Below are positions 1 through 8,978 of a stretch of DNA of 64,000 bases, in pieces. The notes under the pieces are model-generated. The model ran no database searches. It had not been told where the DNA came from and saw only the letters and a list, made by a program, of their open reading frames with translations. The position numbers and the translations under genes were made by a program. Numbering within the stretch: position 1 is the stretch's first letter; each line of letters opens with the position of its first letter. This stretch comes from Actinomadura flavalba DSM 45200 (GTDB lineage Bacteria > Actinomycetota > Actinomycetes > Streptosporangiales > Streptosporangiaceae): assembly GCF_000374305.1 (NCBI RefSeq), contig NZ_KB894093.1, forward strand, positions 1,054,001 through 1,118,000. The letters are read 5' to 3'.

Positions 1-982
1 GACCGGGAAGGAAACGTCCGTCGACCTGAGCCGTCGCCCCCTGCGGGATGACATTCGTCTTGTATCCGGCATCGAGGCGCGTCGGGTTGAGCGTGTTCTT
101 CAGCGTCGCGCCGATCATCCGCGCCATCGGACCGATCTCCGCGAGCGCCCGCTCGGGGTTCTCCGGGTCGAACTCGATCCCGTACGCGAGGCAGACCCGC
201 TCCAGGAAGGCCCGCACCGTCTTGGTCAGCCGCACCGGGAACTCGTGCGACCCGAGCCGCCCGACCGCCGCCGCCAGCGCCGTGACCGCATTGTCGGGAT
301 GCACCATCGACCCGTGCCCGGCCGTGCCCTTGGCGGTGAGGTTCATCCACGCGATGCCCTTCTCCGCCGTCTCGATGAGGTACATCCGCCGGTCGCCCGG
401 CACGGTGAGGCTGAACCCGCCGACCTCGCCGACCGCCTCGGTGCACCCCTCGAACAGCTCGGGATGCTCGTCGACGAGCCACTTCGCGCCCCAGGACCCG
501 CCGGCCTCCTCGTCGGCGAGGAACGCGAGCACGACGTCGCGCGGCGGCCGGCGGCCCTCCCGCATCCGGTCCCGGAGGACGGCGAGGATCATCGCGTCCA
601 TGTCCTTCATGTCGACGGCGCCGCGCCCCCACACGCACCCGTCGGCGATCTCGCCGCCGAACGGGTCGCGCGTCCAGTCCTCGGCGCGGGCGGGCACGAC
701 GTCGAGGTGCCCGTGCAGCAGCAGCGCGTCGCGCGTCGGGTCCTCGCCCTCGATCCGCGCGACGACGCTGGTCCGCCCCGGGTGGCTCTCGAAGAGCCGC
801 GCCCGGACCCCGACCTCCTCGAGCTGCGCCGCGACGTACTCCGCCGCGACCCGCTCCCCCGGCCCGGAGTGATCCCCGGGGTTGCTCGTGTCGATCCGGA
901 TCAGCTCCTGACAGAGCCGCACGACCTCGTCCTCAGCGCCCACAACCCTCACCCTCACTCCACCCGACCGGTACCCCGCCAT
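1..982 (-). CDS. M20-family metallopeptidase (partial, 3' end outside window)
   Basis: Zinc-dependent M20 peptidase of the ArgE/DapE/CPG2 type, which hydrolyses N-acyl or peptide bonds in the cytoplasm. The reverse-strand translation gives 327 residues before the window edge. It carries the metal-site motif LLLHGHLDVVP, a second aspartate in AVDMKDMDAM, and the catalytic/metal Glu pair in FLADEEAGGSWGAK. The start ATG at 982 follows GAGGGGG. An internal GTG 12 codons later would also give a family-like N-terminus. No neighbour indicates the substrate, so only the family is claimed. Confidence 0.9.
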   Translation of the reverse strand, partial: MAGYRSGGVRVRVVGAEDEVVRLCQELIRIDTSNPGDHSGPGERVAAEYVAAQLEEVGVRARLFESHPGRTSVVARIEGEDPTRDALLLHGHLDVVPARAEDWTRDPFGGEIADGCVWGRGAVDMKDMDAMILAVLRDRMREGRRPPRDVVLAFLADEEAGGSWGAKWLVDEHPELFEGCTEAVGEVGGFSLTVPGDRRMYLIETAEKGIAWMNLTAKGTAGHGSMVHPDNAVTALAAAVGRLGSHEFPVRLTKTVRAFLERVCLAYGIEFDPENPERALAEIGPMARMIGATLKNTLNPTRLDAGYKTNVIPQGATAQVDGRFLPG

Positions 983-1067
983 GGTGCCCCCTCGATCGAC
1001 TTCGCCGCACCTCCCGACCTTTGGTATGGTGAACCCGCTGCCGCCTACCAAAGCGGCACACACCCAC

Positions 1068-1153
1068 GTCCGGGTGGCGGAATAGGCAGACGCGCTAGCT
1101 TGAGGTGCTAGTGCCCTTTACGGGGCATGGGGGTTCAAGTCCCCCCTCGGACA
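1068..1153 (+). tRNA. tRNA-Leu (anticodon GAG)
   Basis: An 86-nt class II tRNA. The acceptor stem GTCCGGG pairs with CTCGGAC with one G-T. The D-arm is followed by the anticodon stem CTAGC/GCTAG enclosing loop TTGAGGT (anticodon GAG). A long variable arm and the T-arm GGGGGTTCAAGTCCCCC follow, then discriminator A. CCA is not encoded directly after it. A TATGGT -10-like element lies at 1025-1030. A broken serine recombinase begins immediately downstream on the other strand, so the 3' side of this tRNA marks an old integration boundary. Confidence 0.95.
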
Positions 1154-1790
1154 CACACCATCTGTACATGTGGAGGCCGGGTTCACCTTGGCCTCCACTA
1201 GTTTTTTGTCGGGGTGGTAGGTCATCGTCAGCCCCAGTTCCCGGTACAGGTCGGCCTTGTCATTGGGGTGAGCCCGCACGACCGCGCGGGCGAGTTCGTC
1301 GGTCTTCTTCAGAGCCGCGTGAATCGCGTCGGCGTTGACGGCGTGCGTCTGTGGTGCTTCTTGCAGCCGGGCTTCTAGCTGGCTGCGTTCGGCCTCGGTC
1401 TCGTTGATCCATCCGGCCACCTGCACCGGGTCGGCTCCTGCGTCGAGGGCGCTTACACGCGGCGATCTGCCGGTGCAGTTGGGTCCTTGCGGGGTTCTCG
1501 GCGGGCTGGATCTGCTCGGTCATGGCTTTTGAGGGTCGCGTCGATGCGGTCGGGCGCGAACGCGGTCAGGAGCCATGCGTCGATGTGGCCGATGATCTGC
1601 GCTTCTCGCGGTAGACGACCTTGGGATGGGCGACCTCGATGTAAGCGTGTACGCCTTGGGCGCTCTGCATCGGTAGTACGCCTGGTCGTGCGCTGACGTC
1701 TCTGCGGATCGGCGGGGACTGGCTCGCCTTCGGCCCGGTTTGTCGTGATGTGGGTTGTCCCTGAGGATTGCCTTGATCGTCGGATCGAAG
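1118..1790 (-). pseudogene. large serine recombinase, C-terminal remnant with several frameshifts
   Basis: Pieces of a large serine recombinase (resolvase/zinc-ribbon/coiled-coil C-terminal region) are scattered over the three reverse frames. In order they are SAHDQAYYRCRAPKAYT, then YIEVAHPKVVYRE, then IGHIDAWLLTAFAPDRIDAT, then TEQIQPAENPARTQ, and finally AGWINETEAERSQLEARL with KADLYRELGLTMTYHP. Each junction needs a frame change, and near 1463 about ten codons of the coiled-coil segment are missing. No N-terminal catalytic Ser domain remains. The last reading frame ends inside the tRNA-Leu. This is the fossil of an integrated element at the tRNA. The upstream limit is approximate. Confidence 0.8.
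1170..1207 (+). terminator. intrinsic terminator of tRNA-Leu
   Basis: A perfect 9-bp stem (GTGGAGGCC at 1170-1178 with its complement at 1190-1198) and an 11-nt loop are followed by six T residues at 1202-1207. It lies 16 nt beyond the tRNA 3' end. The same DNA encodes the last codons of the broken recombinase on the opposite strand. Confidence 0.75.
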
Positions 1791-1797
1791 CGGGGGC

Positions 1798-4700
1798 GTG
1801 ATGGGACGGCGCGGAGGACGCGGTGGTGGCGCCGGGGGCGCCGCCGCGGGCGTGTTCGGGAAGGCGGCGGGGAAGGCGTTCCGGCTGCCCAAGCGGGGCG
1901 GGGGCAACGGCGCGGGGCCGGGCGGGCGTCCGTCGCGGCGGCCGGACGGGACGACGCGCGGGGGCGGGAACGACGGGGCCCGCGCGGACCGGGGCACGGC
2001 ACGGCATCCGGACGGCCGCACGACCACCAAGGACCCCATCGACGTGGTCACCGGCGAGGTGCTGCTCAGCCAGACCGACGTCCACCTGCAGGGAATCCTG
2101 CCGCTGGTACTGCGTCGCACGCACATCTCGACCTACCGTGACGGCGGCCTGTTCGGCCCGGCGTGGGCGTCTACACTCGACCAGCACCTGCGCACCGACG
2201 CCGACGGCGTCCGGTTCTTCTCCGCGGACGCGACCGTCCAGAAGTATCCGCACGCGAACCTCCCCGGCGTCGCCTTCCGGCCGGAGCACGGACGCCAGTG
2301 GACGCTCACGCTGGGCCGCGACGGAGGATACGAGGTCACCGATCCGCAGACGGGCCGGACGCTCCGCTTCGCCGCCCCGGGGGACGAGCACGGCTGGTCC
2401 CGGCTGCCCCTGCTGGCGGTCGCCGACCGGAACGGCAACCGGCTCGACCTCGTCTACCGCGACGGCACGCTGACGGAACTGCGGCATTCGGGCGGCTACG
2501 TCATCGCGGTGGACACGGCGGAGACCGGGGATGGGGAGCGCCGCATCACCGCGCTGCGGCTGCTGGGCGGCACCGACGGCGGCCGGACGCTCGTCGGGTA
2601 CGGCTACGACGGCGAAGGCGACCTGGCCGAGGTCGTGAACTCGTCCGGGCGCCCGCTCCGCTTCACCTACGATGCGGGGCGGCTCGCCGCCTGGCACGAC
2701 CGCACGGGCCACACCTACCGCTACGAGTACGACGGCGAGGGCCGCGCCGTCCGGGCCCGCGGCACCGGCGGCTTCCTCGACGTGACGCTGGCCTACGACC
2801 CGGCGGCACGCACGACCGTCATCACCGACTCGCTCGGGCGCACCACCACGTACCGTTACAACGAGCTGTTCCAGATCACGGCCGAGACCGACCCCCTCGG
2901 CTCGACGCAGCGCTTCGGCTGGGACGCCCACGACCGGCTGCTCTCCCACACCGACGCCCTGGGCGGCACGATCGCCTACGCCTACGACGAGCACGGCAAC
3001 ATCACCGAACTGACGCGCCCGGACGGTGCCCGGTTCACGATCGCCTACAACGCGCTGAACCTCCCCGTCGAGATGGTGGAGCCGCACGGGGCGGTCTGGC
3101 GGCGCGACTACGACGAGCGCGGCAACCTGACCGCTTCCACCGACCCGTTCGGTGCCACGACCCGGTTCGGTTACGACGAGGCCGGGCGGCCCACCTCCGT
3201 CACGGCGCCCTCGGGCGCGGTGACCCGCTACGCGCCCGACGCCGCCGGGCTGCCGCTCGCCGTCGCCGACCCGCTCGGCAACGTGACCCGCTACCAGCGG
3301 GACGAGGCCGGCCGGGTGACCGCCACCGCCGACCCGCTCGGCAACGTCGTCCGGCAGGGGTGGACCGCCGAGGGGGCGCCGGCCTGGCGGACGGACGCTG
3401 ACGGCGGCACCGAGCGGTGGACCTACGACGCCGAGGGCAATCTCACCGCGTACACCGACGCGGCCGGGCAGACCACCCGGTACGAGATCGGCCCGTTCGA
3501 CCTGGTCGTCGCCGAGACCGGCCCGGACGGCGCCCGCCGCGTCTTCGCCCACGACACCGAGCTGCGTCTGACGGCGGTCACCGACCCGCAGGGCCTGGAA
3601 TGGCGCTACACCTACGACGCGGCCGGGAACCTCGTCGGCGAGCGCGACTTCAACGGTCGTGTCGTCGGCTACGCCCACGATGCGGCCGGACGCCTGGTGG
3701 GACGCACCAACGGCGCAGGCGAGACGGTCGCGTTCGAGCGGGACGTGCTCGGCAACGTGGTGCGCAAACACGGCGACGGCCGGGAGACCACGTTCGGCTA
3801 TGACCGCGCCGGGCTGCTCGTACGCGCGGCCGACGCCGACACCGAGCTCGGTTTCGAACGGGACCTGATCGGGCGGCTCATCGCCGAGACGTGCAACGGG
3901 CGGACGGTGCGGTCCGCCTACGACGTGGACGGCAACCGCGTCCGGCACCGGCTGCCATCGGGCGCCGAGGCGGCGTGGAGCTATGACGCGGCGGGCCGCG
4001 CGACCGGCGTCACCGCGGACGGTGGCACGGTGGCGCTGGAGTACGACGCCGCCGGGCGGGAGGTCCGGCGCAGGATCGGCGCGGGCGCGGCCCTCGCGCA
4101 GCAGTGGGACGGCGGGCACCGGCTCGTCGCGCAGTCGGTGTGGGGCGCGCCGGACGGCGGCCACGCCGACGCCCGGCTGCTGCGGCACCGGACGTACCGG
4201 TACCGGCCGGACGGCGTGCTGTCGGGCGTCCACGACCGGGCGGACGGCGAGCGCCACTTCGAGCTGGACCGGGCCGGGCGGGTGACGGCGGTCCACGCGC
4301 GCGGCTGGTCCGAGCGGTACGCCTACGACGCCGTCGGCCGCGTCACCTCCGCCGACGACGGCGACCGCGACTTCGTGGGCACGCTGCTGCGCCGGGCCGG
4401 ACGCGTCCACTTGGAGTACGACGCGCAGGGCCGGGTCGTCGCGCGCAGGCGGACCGGGCCATCGGGCGGGACGCGCACCTGGACGTTCGGCTGGGATGCC
4501 GACGACCGGCTCACCACCGTGCGGACGCCGGACGGCACGCGCTGGCGCTACCGCTACGACCCGCTGGGGCGGCGCATCGCCAAGCAGCGGCTCGGCACGG
4601 ACGGCGTCGTCACCGAGCAGACCGACTTCACCTGGGACGGCCCGCTGCTGGTCGAGGAGATGCACCGGTCGCGGGACACGCCGGTGACGCGCGTGACCTC

Positions 4701-5508
4701 GTGGGGATACGCACCGGGGACGTTCCGCCCGCTCTACCAGCTCCGGCGGAGCACGGCCGCCGACGCGCCCCAACGGTGGATCGACGAGCGGTTCCACGGC
4801 ATCGTGACCGACCTCGTCGGCGCGCCGACGGAACTGGTCGGCGCCGCGGGGACGGTGGACTGGAGCCTGCGCACGACGGTGTGGGGGGTGCCGCTGACGG
4901 GTGACGTGGACGGCTGCCCGCTGCGCTTCCCCGGCCAGTACCACGACGCCGAGACCGGGCTCGGCTACAACTACCAGCGGTACTACAGCCCCGAGGACGG
5001 CCGGTACCAGAGCCCCGACCCGCTCGGCCTGACCCCGCAGCCCGACCCGCACGCCTACGTGCTCAACCCGACCGGCTGGTCGGACCCGCTCGGCCTGTGC
5101 CCGTCCGACTCCGGGGACCGGGGCCAGGCGGGGCACGGGTACGCGCGGTCGGTCGTGCCGGGCGGACGGGCCGACGGCGAGAAGGTGTTCGCGGGGCACG
5201 GCGAGTACCGGCGGGGCGCCGGGGAGGTGACGGTGCCGCCGGGGACGCGGGTGGCGGTCTACGCCGAGCACGGGCAGCGGATCCACGACCGGGTGGGGCT
5301 GGGCATCGAGCGGGGGACGGGACGGACGCCGGTGCGCGTCTACGAGGCCGGGGAGAGCATGCCGAACTACACGTTGAAGGCGCCCAAGAACTTGACGATC
5401 GCGCAGGAGTCGCGGACCGTCGAGGATGCGAGGAACCTGTCCGAGCTGCTGAAACCCCGGATGGGGACCGTACACTGGGCGGCCTGCCAGGAGCTGAGGA
5501 GCAGGTAA
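1798..5508 (+). CDS. RHS/YD-repeat polymorphic toxin protein with variable C-terminal tip
   Basis: 1236 residues. After a Gly/Arg-rich N-terminus, a DUF6531-like segment (PIDVVTGEVLLSQTDVHL, about 80-150) precedes roughly 900 residues of YD repeats such as YDAAGRLVG and YDERGNLTA. The RHS core domain (GLGYNYQRYYSPEDGRYQ) ends with the self-cleavage-type motif SDPLGL near residue 1100. The remaining ~136 residues form a tip of different style (FAGHGEYRRGAGEVTV, then VHWAACQE), presumably the effector domain, which I cannot name securely. Family knowledge: Rhs cocoons deliver C-terminal toxins. No signal peptide, PAAR or WXG domain is present, so the N-terminus may be truncated. The gene starts where the recombinase remnant ends. 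Start choice is GTG 1798 or ATG 1801. Confidence 0.9.
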   Translation: MMGRRGGRGGGAGGAAAGVFGKAAGKAFRLPKRGGGNGAGPGGRPSRRPDGTTRGGGNDGARADRGTARHPDGRTTTKDPIDVVTGEVLLSQTDVHLQGILPLVLRRTHISTYRDGGLFGPAWASTLDQHLRTDADGVRFFSADATVQKYPHANLPGVAFRPEHGRQWTLTLGRDGGYEVTDPQTGRTLRFAAPGDEHGWSRLPLLAVADRNGNRLDLVYRDGTLTELRHSGGYVIAVDTAETGDGERRITALRLLGGTDGGRTLVGYGYDGEGDLAEVVNSSGRPLRFTYDAGRLAAWHDRTGHTYRYEYDGEGRAVRARGTGGFLDVTLAYDPAARTTVITDSLGRTTTYRYNELFQITAETDPLGSTQRFGWDAHDRLLSHTDALGGTIAYAYDEHGNITELTRPDGARFTIAYNALNLPVEMVEPHGAVWRRDYDERGNLTASTDPFGATTRFGYDEAGRPTSVTAPSGAVTRYAPDAAGLPLAVADPLGNVTRYQRDEAGRVTATADPLGNVVRQGWTAEGAPAWRTDADGGTERWTYDAEGNLTAYTDAAGQTTRYEIGPFDLVVAETGPDGARRVFAHDTELRLTAVTDPQGLEWRYTYDAAGNLVGERDFNGRVVGYAHDAAGRLVGRTNGAGETVAFERDVLGNVVRKHGDGRETTFGYDRAGLLVRAADADTELGFERDLIGRLIAETCNGRTVRSAYDVDGNRVRHRLPSGAEAAWSYDAAGRATGVTADGGTVALEYDAAGREVRRRIGAGAALAQQWDGGHRLVAQSVWGAPDGGHADARLLRHRTYRYRPDGVLSGVHDRADGERHFELDRAGRVTAVHARGWSERYAYDAVGRVTSADDGDRDFVGTLLRRAGRVHLEYDAQGRVVARRRTGPSGGTRTWTFGWDADDRLTTVRTPDGTRWRYRYDPLGRRIAKQRLGTDGVVTEQTDFTWDGPLLVEEMHRSRDTPVTRVTSWGYAPGTFRPLYQLRRSTAADAPQRWIDERFHGIVTDLVGAPTELVGAAGTVDWSLRTTVWGVPLTGDVDGCPLRFPGQYHDAETGLGYNYQRYYSPEDGRYQSPDPLGLTPQPDPHAYVLNPTGWSDPLGLCPSDSGDRGQAGHGYARSVVPGGRADGEKVFAGHGEYRRGAGEVTVPPGTRVAVYAEHGQRIHDRVGLGIERGTGRTPVRVYEAGESMPNYTLKAPKNLTIAQESRTVEDARNLSELLKPRMGTVHWAACQELRSR

Positions 5509-5511
5509 GCG

Positions 5512-5898
5512 ATGTCCACCTATCCCGACCTTTCGCCCTACACCTACGACGCCGCACCGCCTGGCGAGGCGGTGAACGTCGGCTGGCTGGGCGGTGACGC
5601 CGGATTCCCCACGGGCGAGGTCGATTCGCGGGTCGTCGCGGCTCTGCTGCGCCGGGCCGTCGATCCGCAGAACGTCATGCGCGGCTATCACTACTGCGCT
5701 TTCTGCGACGCCGAATCACCGATCTGCAGCATGACGCCCGAGGGTGAGGAGGCCGCGCTCGGCACCGGGGAGATTCACGTACCGGACGGCGAGGGCCGCG
5801 TCTACGTCGCTCCGACACTGATCGTCCACTACATCGACACGCACCACTACCGTCCGCCGGACGTGTTCCTCCACGCCGTCCTTCGCGACCCGGGCTGA
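5512..5898 (+). CDS. putative immunity protein of the upstream Rhs toxin
   Basis: 128 residues, starting 3 nt after the Rhs stop codon, so probably translationally coupled. It has no signal peptide or membrane segment. The sequence contains the motif AVNVGWLGG near the N-terminus, a Cys pair in HYCAFCDAESPIC, and an ending with LIVHYIDTHHYRPPDVFLH. Similar small proteins are common in actinomycetes, and I do not know a characterised function. Position directly behind a polymorphic toxin tip suggests an immunity role, which is inference. The YHYCAFC...C arrangement could bind a metal. Confidence 0.7.
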   Translation: MSTYPDLSPYTYDAAPPGEAVNVGWLGGDAGFPTGEVDSRVVAALLRRAVDPQNVMRGYHYCAFCDAESPICSMTPEGEEAALGTGEIHVPDGEGRVYVAPTLIVHYIDTHHYRPPDVFLHAVLRDPG

Positions 5899-6047
5899 CG
5901 ACCGCCGCCCCGGTCACGCGATGAGCCCGAATCGTTCCGGACGCTACGGTTCGGCGACCCCCGCCGCTGGCGGGATGGACCGTCTGGACCGGGCGCCTTC
6001 AGGCCCTGCTGCGCGGATCGTTGAGAGAACCAGGGCGGCGGGGGCGG

Positions 6048-7256
6048 TCAGCAAGTGGTGGTGGCGGGTTTGCCGTGGAAGCGGTCGTTGAGGAAGTTGC
6101 TGGCGTCGGGGTACGACTGGACGGCGCCCGACAGGTGTTCGGCGAAGGGGTAGACCTTCCAGGTGAGGTCGGCGCCGAGCGCGCACCAGTTCTTGTGGAC
6201 GGTGTCGGCTTGGCGGAGGGGAAGGACCTCGTCGAACAGGGCGTGGCCCTGGAAGACCGGGACGGACGGCTTGAGGGTGCCGAGCTTGTTCTCGGCGAAG
6301 CGGGCGAGCCACGCGGGGTCCTTCATGAGGTCGCGGGTGGCGACGTCGCTGAAGCGCCGGAAGGACGTGTCGAGGGCGGCGGGGCCGAGGTCGAGGCTGA
6401 CGAAGCACAGGTCGGCGTGGCGTCGTCGGAGTTCGCGGCCGGCGTCGTTGAGGGCGGAGTCGAGGCGGAGGTCGGGGTAGGCGGCGTCGTAGCCGAGCGC
6501 GGCCATGAAGGCCGAGCCGACGAGCGGGCCTCCTTCGTGGAAGGTGCCGATGGCGACCATGTCGGAGCCGATCCCGCTGGCCGAGACGCCTTTGAGGTTG
6601 AGGTCGGGGGCGTAGGTCGCCGCCAGTTGCGCGGCCCAGCCGGCCGAGGTGCCGCCCTGGGAGTAGCCGAGAATCCCCACGGGGGTGGCGGCGTTCAGCC
6701 CGGTGCCGGGCAGGCGCAGGGCGGCGCGTGCGATGTCCAGGACGGCACGGCCCTGCGACCGGCCGACCATGTAGGTGTGGACGCCGGGGGTGCCGAGTCC
6801 CTCCATGTCGGTGACGGCCACGGCCCAGCCCTTGTTGAGCAGGTCGTTGACGGCGAACTGCTCGTAGTCCAGGCCCCGGCTGAGGGAGTAGGACGGGGCG
6901 CACTTGTCGCCGAGCCCCTTGGTGCCCACCGCATAGGACACCAGCGGCCGTGACCCTCTACCCGACCATGCCGCCGAGGGGACGAGGACCGTTCCGGACA
7001 CCGCGATCCGTTCCCCGGTCGCGTTCTGGGTCTGGTACAGCACCTGCGTCGAGACGACCTTCGACGACAGCGGATAACGGGCCTGCCTGGAGCGCACGAC
7101 GTCGCCCAGGGCGCCCGGAGGCAGCGGGGACGGCGGCAGGTAGAACCCGTCGGCCGACGGGAGCGGCACCTCGTCGGCGTAGGCCGGGACGGCCAGACCG
7201 GCGGCGACGAGCGCGACCAGGCCGCAAGCGCGCAGGACACGGGTCACAGGGTTCAC
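6048..7256 (-). CDS. secreted lipase of the LIP (secretory lipase) family
   Basis: 402-residue alpha/beta hydrolase with a Sec signal peptide (VLRACGLVALVAAGLAVPAYA, cleavage after about residue 27). The nucleophile elbow is GYSQGG (Ser199). Asp342 in GHALFDEVLP and His374 in PFAEHLSG complete the expected triad. Family members hydrolyse triacylglycerols or other esters outside the cell. A TTGACG -35-like element (7375-7380, minus) is followed by the palindromic operator at 7341-7363, which covers the -10 region. The PadR gene immediately upstream is the obvious repressor. A paralogue lies at 31969-33240. Confidence 0.9.
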   Translation of the reverse strand: MNPVTRVLRACGLVALVAAGLAVPAYADEVPLPSADGFYLPPSPLPPGALGDVVRSRQARYPLSSKVVSTQVLYQTQNATGERIAVSGTVLVPSAAWSGRGSRPLVSYAVGTKGLGDKCAPSYSLSRGLDYEQFAVNDLLNKGWAVAVTDMEGLGTPGVHTYMVGRSQGRAVLDIARAALRLPGTGLNAATPVGILGYSQGGTSAGWAAQLAATYAPDLNLKGVSASGIGSDMVAIGTFHEGGPLVGSAFMAALGYDAAYPDLRLDSALNDAGRELRRRHADLCFVSLDLGPAALDTSFRRFSDVATRDLMKDPAWLARFAENKLGTLKPSVPVFQGHALFDEVLPLRQADTVHKNWCALGADLTWKVYPFAEHLSGAVQSYPDASNFLNDRFHGKPATTTC

Positions 7257-7340
7257 GGGATGCTCCAGAGGTTGCCGAGGCGACGGACGGCCGCCGCAGG
7301 GCGGTCTGGGTCCGCTCCGGTGCCCGGACGAACCCGTCAG

Positions 7341-7363
7341 CGATAGTCCATTCTGGACTATCG
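7341..7363. promoter_or_regulatory. palindromic operator upstream of the LIP lipase, copy 1 (probable PadR site)
   Basis: A perfect inverted repeat with 10-bp arms CGATAGTCCA and complement around a 3-nt spacer TTC. The same arms recur at 8016-8038 in front of the SGNH hydrolase. Both sites flank the padR-like gene, so the regulator is probably PadR (inference). Confidence 0.8.
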
Positions 7364-7436
7364 CGAACGGGACTCGTCAAGCCTCGAACGTCGAGAGCGG
7401 GAGGGGAACGTTCCATTCCCGCGCCCGAACGGTCGA

Positions 7437-7940
7437 TCACTCCTGGTCAAGGGCGCTCTGCCAGAGTTCGGTCATCATCCGCTCGTATCTGATGCCGAAC
7501 TCCAGGGCGTGCCGCTGACCGGGCGTCAGATGGTCGCCGACCAGGCGGGACAGTTCCTCGTACTCCGCCAGAGTCCTGCCGTGCGCCTCGACCTGGGCGG
7601 GTGCGTGCTCGCGCGGGTCGCCGCCCAGCCACATCTTCAGCATCCCCCGCTCCCTGGCCTCGACCGGTACCACCACCGTGTCCTCCAGCCATTCCCGGAG
7701 CGCCGCCCGGCCCTCGTCGGTCAGCCGCATCACCCGCCGCTGACGCCCGCCCCCCGCCTGCTCCCGCTCCAGCAGGCCCGCCTCGACCAAGCGGTCGCAC
7801 ACCGCGTACACCTGCGCGTGCGGCACCTGCCAGAACGGCGCGATCGTCCGGCCCGCCTCCACCTTCACGTCGTACGGACTGGCCGACCCGAGCAGATTGA
7901 CGATACCGAGCACCAGGAACGCCGACGGAGTGAGATTCAC
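7437..7940 (-). CDS. PadR-family transcriptional regulator
   Basis: 167 residues. The N-terminal winged helix (LTPSAFLVLGIVNLLG, YDVKVEAGRTIAPFWQVP, QVYAVCDRLVEAGLLERE) is typical of PadR. A C-terminal helical dimerisation region follows (about 95-165). PadR proteins usually repress neighbouring genes and release DNA on ligand binding. It lies between two secreted lipid hydrolases whose promoters carry the same palindrome, so it probably controls both genes. It is transcribed towards the lipase, with about 180 bp and one operator between them. Confidence 0.92.
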   Translation of the reverse strand: MNLTPSAFLVLGIVNLLGSASPYDVKVEAGRTIAPFWQVPHAQVYAVCDRLVEAGLLEREQAGGGRQRRVMRLTDEGRAALREWLEDTVVVPVEARERGMLKMWLGGDPREHAPAQVEAHGRTLAEYEELSRLVGDHLTPGQRHALEFGIRYERMMTELWQSALDQE

Positions 7941-8013
7941 GCCCCAGAAGCTACCGTCCTGCCGGGGCGTCCGGGCCTTGGGCCTTGACGGTGGTCGGGG
8001 CGATCCCTATCGT

Positions 8014-8040
8014 TCCGATAGTCCAGAATGGACTATCGGA
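8014..8040. promoter_or_regulatory. palindromic operator upstream of the SGNH hydrolase, copy 2 (probable PadR site)
   Basis: The inverted repeat has 12-bp arms (TCCGATAGTCCA and complement) with spacer GAA. The inner 23 bp are the reverse complement of the copy at 7341-7363. It ends 15 bp before the GTG start of the SGNH hydrolase and lies 73 bp upstream of padR, so it could serve both divergent genes. Confidence 0.8.
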
Positions 8041-8055
8041 TTCGAGGAGTTTCGC

Positions 8056-8898
8056 GTGACGCGTTCTCGTGCTTGGTCGTCCCTGGCCCTCGCTCTGACT
8101 CTGGCCGTCATCAGCGGATTCCCCTTGCCCGCTCGGGCCGAGACGCCCACGACGTACCTGCTGGCCCTCGGGGACTCCCTGTCGGTGGGCACGCAACTCT
8201 TCCCGGACGCCGAGGTGGGGCGGCCCACCGATGAGGGGCACGGGGAGTTCCTGCTGGCGTCCCTGCGCGCCAAGGAGCCCGGCCTGAAGCTGGTGAAGCT
8301 GGGCTGCGGCGGCGAGACGACCACGACGATGATCGACGGCGGCAAGTGCGCCTACCCCGAAGGTTCACAGCTCAAGGCCGCGCTGGCCTTCCTGCGAGAC
8401 CACCCCGGTCAGGTGAAGTACGTGACGCTGAGCATCGGCGCCAACGACGCCGCCTGCGCCCTCGACCTCGACCTGGCCTGCGGAGCGCAGGCGGTCGCCC
8501 GGGTCGGCACCAACGCCTCGAAGATCGAGGCGAAGCTGCGGGAGGCCGGCGGGGACGCACCCGTCTACGCGTCGATGACCCTGTTCAACCCCGGACTGGC
8601 CGCCTGGGTCCACGGCGACAAGGTCACGGCACTGGCCTCCGTGCCGCTGCTGGACATCTACAACCTGATGCAGCGGACCGCGGCCTTCGCCAACGGCTTC
8701 CGGATCGCAGAGGTCGCGGACGCCTTCGGCTCCCACGACTTCACGACCAAGGTGTCCCTGGAGCCGTACGGGAAACTCCCTCTCGCCGTCGCCCGCATCT
8801 GCGCCTGGAGCACCCAGTGCGACCGCAACGACGCCCACCTCACAGCAGACGGCTACCGCCAGATGGGCGGCGCCTTCTTCCGCGCCATGTCCAAGTGA
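8056..8898 (+). CDS. secreted SGNH/GDSL-type lipase/esterase
   Basis: 280 residues with a signal peptide (ALALTLAVISGFPLPARA, cleavage near residue 28). SGNH blocks: Ser41 in LALGDSLSVG, Gly in LGCGGETT, Asn in SIGANDA (about 130), and Asp/His in RNDAHLTADGY (259/261). These fit a GDSL esterase or lipase acting outside the cell. The GTG start follows GAGGAG at 8044-8049, and this places the signal peptide at the N-terminus. Longer upstream reading would run across the operator and is rejected. Co-regulation with the lipase on the other side of padR is suggested by the shared palindrome. Confidence 0.9.
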   Translation: MTRSRAWSSLALALTLAVISGFPLPARAETPTTYLLALGDSLSVGTQLFPDAEVGRPTDEGHGEFLLASLRAKEPGLKLVKLGCGGETTTTMIDGGKCAYPEGSQLKAALAFLRDHPGQVKYVTLSIGANDAACALDLDLACGAQAVARVGTNASKIEAKLREAGGDAPVYASMTLFNPGLAAWVHGDKVTALASVPLLDIYNLMQRTAAFANGFRIAEVADAFGSHDFTTKVSLEPYGKLPLAVARICAWSTQCDRNDAHLTADGYRQMGGAFFRAMSK

Positions 8899-8978
8899 CA
8901 TACGCCGGGCGCAGGAAGCGCTCCTCCGCGCGTTGAGCCCCGCTTCGAGGCGTTCCTGCCCTGGCCGGACCGATACGG

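Noticed and set aside
1453..5691. 1412-residue reverse-strand frame over the Rhs gene
   Set aside because: Antisense to YD repeats; low-complexity Arg/Pro/Val-rich translation, no domains. Forward frame has clear repeats.
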